From IMG/VR virus record IMGVR_UViG_3300045107_000127, positions 1 through 56,865 of that record: 56,865 bases of DNA; one strand, 5' to 3'. This document shows, in pieces, positions 52,461-56,865 of the stretch. Numbering within the stretch: position 1 is the stretch's first letter; the number at the start of each line of letters is the position of its first letter. The DNA comes from a virus. A program made the position numbers and the translations under genes. The notes under the pieces are model-generated. The model ran no database searches, was not told the DNA's origin, and worked only from the letters and a program-made list of their open reading frames with translations.

Positions 52461-53503
52461 TACAAAACCACCAGTTCTTCAGACAAATTCACTTTCTTCA
52501 GCCGCCGGTTGCTGTAGATCAAGATCAGAGTCACGTCATACGTTCCGGGCTTGTCGTAGACGTGGGAGATCGTATGGATGTCCGGGTCGTTCTCAGTGAA
52601 CTGCTGTCCGTCGCCGAACACCCAATTCCGCTGAACGATGTCGCCGTCCGACTGATCCACGAAGACGAACGTCTTCGGCTCCGTCGGGTTGCCGCCGTCG
52701 GTCAACGCCGAGGCCGTCTCCACGGAGTACGGGTTGAGCAGCGAGTCAACGTAGACGAACGGAATGTTCTCGTCCTTGTCCACAGTGATGTAGCCGGTCT
52801 TCGTCGCAACCCCCTGGGCACCCGTCGAAGTGATGATGTTCAACTTCACCGTGTACACACCCTCTTGCAGATAGGTGTGGACCGGGTTCTTCTCCAGGGA
52901 CGTACCGCCGTCGCCAAAGTCCCACAGGTTGCGGACGATGTGCCCCGTCGTGAAGTTCTGGAACCGGACCTGATGCGGGGGTGGCCCCTTCGTCGGGAAC
53001 GCCCGGAACAGGGGTTTCGGCGTTAGGAAACGTACTTCCTGCTGTTTCAGAATGCCGTTGAGCGACAGCGGGTCCGGGTCTTCCTTCGTCCCCAGGTCTT
53101 TCTCAATGTTCAGGATGGCGTCCTTGATGGCGTTGTGGTGTTCCGCCACGACGCTGTTCGTGATGTACGCCTGCCCCGGACGCCATACGCCCTGCTTGGA
53201 CCCGGCGAACCCCCGCTTCAACTGCTGGAAGGTGTTACCCGTCTTCTTGTTGTAGGCGATCAGTTCGAAGTTCCCCTCGCCCTCGCCGGTGAACCCGATG
53301 CGGATGATGCCCCGGTCCGGGAACCCGGTCGTGTCGTCCACGACGACGATCTGGCCGTTGTAGGACAGGGTTTGCTTCAGTGAAGTCTTGGAGTTGTTCG
53401 TGGCCGTGTACAGAATGTTCTTGTCGTCCAGGGCGGTCGGGAAGACGGACAAATCCCCTGTTGCGTAACCTTCATCCAGTGAGGAGATTCTGTCGATAGC
53501 CAT
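52460..53503 (-). CDS. PKD-domain virion protein, small
   Basis: 347 residues. The shared N-domain ends with AEHHNAIKDAILNIEKDLGT; two PKD domains follow (RNLWDFGDGGTSLEKNPVHT, GVYTVKLNIITSTGAQGVAT; and RNWVFGDGQQFTENDP, GTYDVTLILIYSN). It is the first of three related genes, adjoining the 50175 gene by one base (TAATG type). A stacked set of connector proteins in a fibre or baseplate is a possible reading. Confidence 0.78.
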   Translation of the reverse strand: MAIDRISSLDEGYATGDLSVFPTALDDKNILYTATNNSKTSLKQTLSYNGQIVVVDDTTGFPDRGIIRIGFTGEGEGNFELIAYNKKTGNTFQQLKRGFAGSKQGVWRPGQAYITNSVVAEHHNAIKDAILNIEKDLGTKEDPDPLSLNGILKQQEVRFLTPKPLFRAFPTKGPPPHQVRFQNFTTGHIVRNLWDFGDGGTSLEKNPVHTYLQEGVYTVKLNIITSTGAQGVATKTGYITVDKDENIPFVYVDSLLNPYSVETASALTDGGNPTEPKTFVFVDQSDGDIVQRNWVFGDGQQFTENDPDIHTISHVYDKPGTYDVTLILIYSNRRLKKVNLSEELVVL

Positions 53504-54237
53504 TACTTACCACCTTGTTTTCTCAGTAAAGCCTTGTGCTGGCCGGTCTGCTTGTCGGCGGCGAGGGCCAACTGCCGGTCACGTTCTTCGAGCATGTTTT
53601 TCTGAACTTTGCCGAGGATTTCGACCATCTGCTTCTTGACAGGCGACGTGTCTTCGAGGGCCAGGATGGTCTTTACAAAATCGCTGTCGAGCGGGTTACG
53701 GAGGAGTAGGCGAAGATTGAGTTCTTCGGTGAGCTTTTCGTTCCAGTATTCCTGCTGTGCCTGCACGTCATCCAGCGGCTTCATGGCCTGAACCTTACTC
53801 AACGTCTCGTGGGCGTTGTAAAGGTAAGCCATCTCTTCCAGAAGGTATTTAGATTTATTCTTCAGGGTTTCCACGGTTCTTTCCAGGGAAGCCCGCTCCC
53901 GGTCCAGTTTCCGCAACTTGACCTGCTTTTCCCGCTCGTCCAGTTCGTCGTTCCCCATCGTGCCGGAGGATTTGTGGTTAATCCGCAGCCGCTCAGTTGC
54001 AATGTTCAGCAATTCGATGCTATCCTGGGAGTCGGCGATCTGGTCGTGGAGGGCCAGGAGGGAGTCCGACCGGGCACGGAGTTCACGGGTGATCTGCCAC
54101 AACTGGCCTTGTACCGTGCATTCCTTGCCGACGATGAAGTTTTTCATCTGAAAGAAGGTGTGCCGCTCCGGCATTTCGGCTTTCGCCAGGAGTTCCTGAA
54201 TGTTCTCGAACAACTTCTGGGGGTCGATGCTTGACAT
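53503..54237 (-). CDS. Coiled-coil protein of the adhesin operon
   Basis: 244 residues, almost all helical with heptad-like repeats (KLRKLDRERASLERTVETLK, LEERDRQLALAADKQTGQHK). GAGGAAA precedes ATG 54237. It is first in the operon of PKD proteins and overlaps the next start by one base. It could be an assembly chaperone for fibres, a trimeric shaft or a scaffold. No family is recognised. Confidence 0.7.
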   Translation of the reverse strand: MSSIDPQKLFENIQELLAKAEMPERHTFFQMKNFIVGKECTVQGQLWQITRELRARSDSLLALHDQIADSQDSIELLNIATERLRINHKSSGTMGNDELDEREKQVKLRKLDRERASLERTVETLKNKSKYLLEEMAYLYNAHETLSKVQAMKPLDDVQAQQEYWNEKLTEELNLRLLLRNPLDSDFVKTILALEDTSPVKKQMVEILGKVQKNMLEERDRQLALAADKQTGQHKALLRKQGGK

Positions 54238-54286
54238 ATTTTCCTCGTTTCGGTACTGTGATTATGAAAGTTAAGGAGGACTAGGA

Positions 54287-54826
54287 ATGTTCGTGTCCAC
54301 GGAAGGAAAGACAAGTTACTTGGCCGGACAGCGAGTCTACCTGTCCGGGCCGATTGAACACGACACGTCCGGCCACAACTGGCGGACCGAACCGAAGAAG
54401 GTGCTGACCGAGCGGTTCGGCCTCGATCTGTTCGACCCGTTCGACGACCCGAAGCAGCAGTGGGTGCCTTCACTCACGAAAGCTCAGGCCGAGAAGGACT
54501 TCGACACGATGCAGCGGATCGCCCGCCAGTTCGTGAAGAAAGACCTGAAGATGGTGGACCGGGCCGACATCGTGATCTCGTACCTTCCCCGGAAGGTGCC
54601 CACGACCGGCACGCACCACGAGATCATCAACAGCAGCAACCAAAAGAAGCCCACACTGTTGATGTGTCCGCAGGGCAAGGAATACGTCCCGCTGTGGTAC
54701 TACGGGTTCATCCCGCTGGACTTCATGTTCGGGTCTTGGGACGAGTTGTATAACTACCTGGACGAAGTGAACCAGGGTAAACATAAGGAGAATGACCGCT
54801 GGTCGTTCACCTACGGCTTGATCTAA
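54287..54826 (+). CDS. Nucleoside 2-deoxyribosyltransferase-like protein
   Basis: 179 residues with AAGGAGG before ATG 54287. The opening QRVYLSGPIEHD and KVLTERFGLDLFDPFDD, then DRADIVISYLPRK, GTHHEIINSS and KKPTLLMCPQGKEYVP are the ordered blocks of nucleoside deoxyribosyltransferases and related base-cleaving enzymes. The catalytic Glu would be in GTHHEI. These enzymes swap or remove nucleobases; relatives hydrolyse nucleotides or signal molecules. In a phage it could salvage nucleotides or counter NAD-type defences. Confidence 0.8.
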   Translation: MFVSTEGKTSYLAGQRVYLSGPIEHDTSGHNWRTEPKKVLTERFGLDLFDPFDDPKQQWVPSLTKAQAEKDFDTMQRIARQFVKKDLKMVDRADIVISYLPRKVPTTGTHHEIINSSNQKKPTLLMCPQGKEYVPLWYYGFIPLDFMFGSWDELYNYLDEVNQGKHKENDRWSFTYGLI

Positions 54827-55332
54827 AAGCCGTTGTTGAGCCAATCCACCGGCCCATCAGAGTCTCTGCCGCAATCCGGGTTTCTCCCCAGGTCTTGCAA
54901 CCTGTTTCTAATCTCGGTGTCGGGATTAGCCTGGGTCCGTGATTGTTGACTTCTGATGGGCCGGATGATTTGGAGCCTGTCCCCCGTGTGAATCTCGTAA
55001 AACTGACAGTAGAACGTCGTCTCCCCGTACCAAACCCCTTCCGCAATATCCAGGGCATTGAAGCTCTGGAAGATACAGTTCTTGAACAGGTAGTAGTTGT
55101 GGTGGTTGTCGCCGGACCGTTGCACCAGTAGCATCATGTTGCTGAACGGGTCACGGGTGACGATTGCCGAGCCGAAGCTGTCGTTCCGGGCGGCAACGGC
55201 CAAGTCCACCAGGAACATGCTGTTCCCGCCCGACAGTTCCGGCTTTAGGTTATAAACTGCGTGCCATTCCGTAAGAGGGTTCTGGTTGGCGTCTAGGAGG
55301 CGGGCACGGGTAACGTCGGACAGGACTGGCAT
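54823..55332 (-). CDS. Beta-rich hypothetical virion-type protein
   Basis: 169 residues. Strand-rich middle (GGNSMFLVDLAVAARNDSFG, NNYYLFKNCIFQSFNALDI pattern) and a polar, Gln/Arg-rich end. The region after KNCIFQS with NALDIAEGVWYGETTFYCQF has the spacing of tube-like beta proteins, but no landmark is decisive. It lies in a tail-protein region and its stop overlaps the 54287 gene by 4 bases. Confidence 0.6.
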   Translation of the reverse strand: MPVLSDVTRARLLDANQNPLTEWHAVYNLKPELSGGNSMFLVDLAVAARNDSFGSAIVTRDPFSNMMLLVQRSGDNHHNYYLFKNCIFQSFNALDIAEGVWYGETTFYCQFYEIHTGDRLQIIRPIRSQQSRTQANPDTEIRNRLQDLGRNPDCGRDSDGPVDWLNNGF

Positions 55333-55908
55333 TTAACACACTCGCATTCCCACGATGGCTTTGAAGATCGCACCCTTCTCGATGGCCTCAGCCGCCCAAA
55401 ACAGCTTCGCCATCTCGATGTCGCTCACGCCCGCCTTCTCCATCGCCCCGGCGGGGAACTCACCGGCGTCCTCGAACATCTTGCGGTGCAGGAATATGCC
55501 GTTCATCGAGCCGTCCACGAAGTTCGTCTTCCAGTCAACCACCGGGAACAACACATCCCGGTCGCTCTTGATGAACGTCCTGGCCTTGTTGATGAGGCTG
55601 GTGCGGAGCCAGCTACCGGAAAAGACGATGATGTTCCACTCGGCGTCCGAGTGCTTCATCCCCACGTTGATGAGGGACGTGATCGTGTTCCCGGCCTTGA
55701 CGGTGTTGCAAATCCCGATCATCTCGGCCAACTCGTCCTTCTGCACGTCGTCGCCGACGGTGCAGACGTAGGAGCATTCCGGGAAGTGGCTCTTGATCGA
55801 GTTGACGGTGTTCTTTAACCCACCGAGGTTGCGTTCCGGGCAGAGGATCACGAACCCGAACTCGGGACGTACTACCTCTGCCTTTTTCTTAGATGTACGA
55901 GATGTCAT
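55333..55908 (-). CDS. GT-A-like hypothetical protein
   Basis: 191 residues from ATG 55908 (MTSRTSKKKAEVVRPEFGFV). After a basic start, FVILCPERNLGGLKNTVNSI and CSYVCTVGDDVQKDELAEMI resemble the first half of a GT-A glycosyltransferase; VLFPVVDWKTNFVDGSMNGI could be the D-x-D region, though the exact motif is not clean. Neighbours are virion genes, so a virion-modifying enzyme is possible. It overlaps the fibre gene at 55889 by 20 bases. Confidence 0.5.
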   Translation of the reverse strand: MTSRTSKKKAEVVRPEFGFVILCPERNLGGLKNTVNSIKSHFPECSYVCTVGDDVQKDELAEMIGICNTVKAGNTITSLINVGMKHSDAEWNIIVFSGSWLRTSLINKARTFIKSDRDVLFPVVDWKTNFVDGSMNGIFLHRKMFEDAGEFPAGAMEKAGVSDIEMAKLFWAAEAIEKGAIFKAIVGMRVC

Positions 55909-56674
55909 AGTCAATTCTTACTACGTCCTCTTCGGACACGGCGGTAGAAAGGGCGAACGTGCCGTTCTCGAAGTCGGGCGTGTAGGTCATCAGCGTCCAG
56001 GGGTCGTTTACCAGTGCGCCTGGGACGTAGATGGAAGTTGTGGCGGACAACCGCACGCCGTTGATGTAGACACGCAGGGTGCCTTCGACGAACGGCGTGG
56101 CCGCTGAGTTTACCTTGTAGTTAATGTAGTCCGGCTCGGTGAGATCGGCGGGAACTGGTTCCTGGTCGTAGTAATGCTTGTGGGCAGCCTCGGCCGGGAA
56201 CGCCAGATTTGCACTGATCTTGTTCGGGGACTCGACGCTCCACGTCACCGTGTTGCTGGGGACGAGTCTCGCCGGACCATTGTCTAATGTTACGACATCA
56301 TCCCCGTCGTCGTCAAGCTGAATTTCCAAAGAAGTGTTGGTCGCCTCGTCGGCGATCAACGCCAGCTTGTCGGACTCGGACCGGAGCATACGAACATAGT
56401 CTACCGTGTCTTCGTGTTCCTCAACGCTGTGAAGTGCCTCGTCAATGGCGTCCGTCTTCAGACTACCGTCGGCGTTGATCGACTGGTTGAGCCGGTTCGC
56501 CATGCTCCCCTGCGTGCCGATGGCATCCCGAATCTGCTCGATCACGTTGTCGAGCGACAGATTGATGAGGTTCTGCCGCCGCAAGATGTTCTTCAACGGG
56601 ATGTTGTCGAACTCAAAGTGGTACGGGTCAGTCGGGTTGTACAGTGGGACTGTGATTAGCTCAATACGAGGCAT
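55889..56674 (-). CDS. Tail fibre / virion structural protein
   Basis: 261 residues. The first 90 are helical and connector-like (IPLKNILRRQNLINLSLDNV, IRDAIGTQGSMANRLNQSIN). The C-terminal domain is the known fibre beta-module: FVEGTLRVYINGVRLSATTS, then YVPGALVNDPWTLMTYTPDF and SEEDVVRIDYDISYI. AAAAGGTG precedes ATG 56674. This family is widespread in phage tails. Confidence 0.75.
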   Translation of the reverse strand: MPRIELITVPLYNPTDPYHFEFDNIPLKNILRRQNLINLSLDNVIEQIRDAIGTQGSMANRLNQSINADGSLKTDAIDEALHSVEEHEDTVDYVRMLRSESDKLALIADEATNTSLEIQLDDDGDDVVTLDNGPARLVPSNTVTWSVESPNKISANLAFPAEAAHKHYYDQEPVPADLTEPDYINYKVNSAATPFVEGTLRVYINGVRLSATTSIYVPGALVNDPWTLMTYTPDFENGTFALSTAVSEEDVVRIDYDISYI

Positions 56675-56684
56675 TCTTCACCTT

Positions 56685-56865
56685 TTACTCGATGGCGGGA
56701 GCCTTCACCACCTGCACTTCGGCGACTTCTACCGGACGGTAGGCTTCACCCAGCTTGGACAGCGGCTCTCCTTCTTGGATATTTATCTCTCTCGGGGCAC
56801 GTTCTGAAATCAATCGCAGAGTTAAGTGCCGCCCACTTTCGTGTTCCTTACAAGCCACGATGGAT
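56685..56865 (-). CDS. Partial hypothetical protein
   Basis: The window edge cuts this gene; about 60 C-terminal residues are seen, ending VEVAEVQVVKAPAIE and TAA at 56685. The visible part has HESGRHLTLRLISERAPREI and a Val/Glu-rich end. Not recognised. A GTG near the edge could also be its start. Confidence 0.6.
   Translation of the reverse strand, partial: SIVACKEHESGRHLTLRLISERAPREINIQEGEPLSKLGEAYRPVEVAEVQVVKAPAIE

Noticed and set aside
1-56865. tRNA genes and CRISPR arrays
   Set aside because: No cloverleaf or regularly spaced repeat array was recognised on reading; a tRNA-finding program could still detect one.

Overview
The window is part of the genome of a large tailed phage (T4-like head genes, myovirus type, probably a jumbo phage). 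The evidence is a T4-style head assembly cluster: portal, prohead protease, core scaffold, major capsid protein, a two-domain large terminase and a gp13-like neck protein. Around these sit many tail-fibre and adhesin-like genes, a DnaG-type primase, two Dam-type methylases and dozens of small unrecognised genes. Base composition is GC-rich (estimated by eye in the high 50s percent) and codons are strongly biased to C/G in third position, which produces long meaningless antisense ORFs. The host is not certain. Two proteins (3022..3741 and 27204..27761) look like planctomycete cell proteins, so a planctomycete host is my best guess.

Layout. 1-8.7 kb: two Dam-like methylases, two fibre-like proteins sharing an N-terminal domain, a neck protein, a possible anti-CBASS/Thoeris sponge, a glycosyltransferase and small genes. 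8.7-12.8 kb: an orphan TerL-like ATPase domain, a tail-tube-like protein, small genes and two HNH nucleases. 12.8-24.2 kb: head module on the minus strand, ordered terminase, (2H phosphoesterase), portal with an intein, core protein, protease, scaffold, capsid protein. 24.2-27.8 kb: plus-strand operon of M28 peptidase, ferritin-like, CYTH-like and unknown genes. 27.8-36 kb: thermolysin-like peptidase, poly-aspartate protein, trypsin-like peptidase, Cas4-like nuclease, primase. 36-40 kb: a large low-complexity protein with a probable -1 frameshift extension. 40-48.3 kb: actin-like ATPase, glycosyltransferase-like genes, two gene fragments resembling the capsid protein, a DUF1152 gene. 48.3-56.9 kb: virion adhesin and fibre genes with PKD domains and a deoxyribosyltransferase-like gene.

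How it fits together. The head genes form a classic packaging and assembly set. Several scattered small proteins carry N-termini resembling the T4 capsid-targeting sequence, so the prohead probably takes up a cargo of internal proteins processed by the gp21-like protease. Strong hairpin terminators close many transcription units, and two of them are near-identical copies that each precede a capsid-gene fragment paralogue. Many genes have no Shine-Dalgarno but an ATA-N4-ATG arrangement, suggesting late promoters whose transcripts begin at or next to the start codon. Three exported or likely exported peptidases are unusual for a phage and may act on a protein-rich host envelope. No tRNA, rRNA or CRISPR array was recognised. 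No gene-free stretch exceeds about 300 bases except 3742..4047, which holds a broken fibre-like gene.
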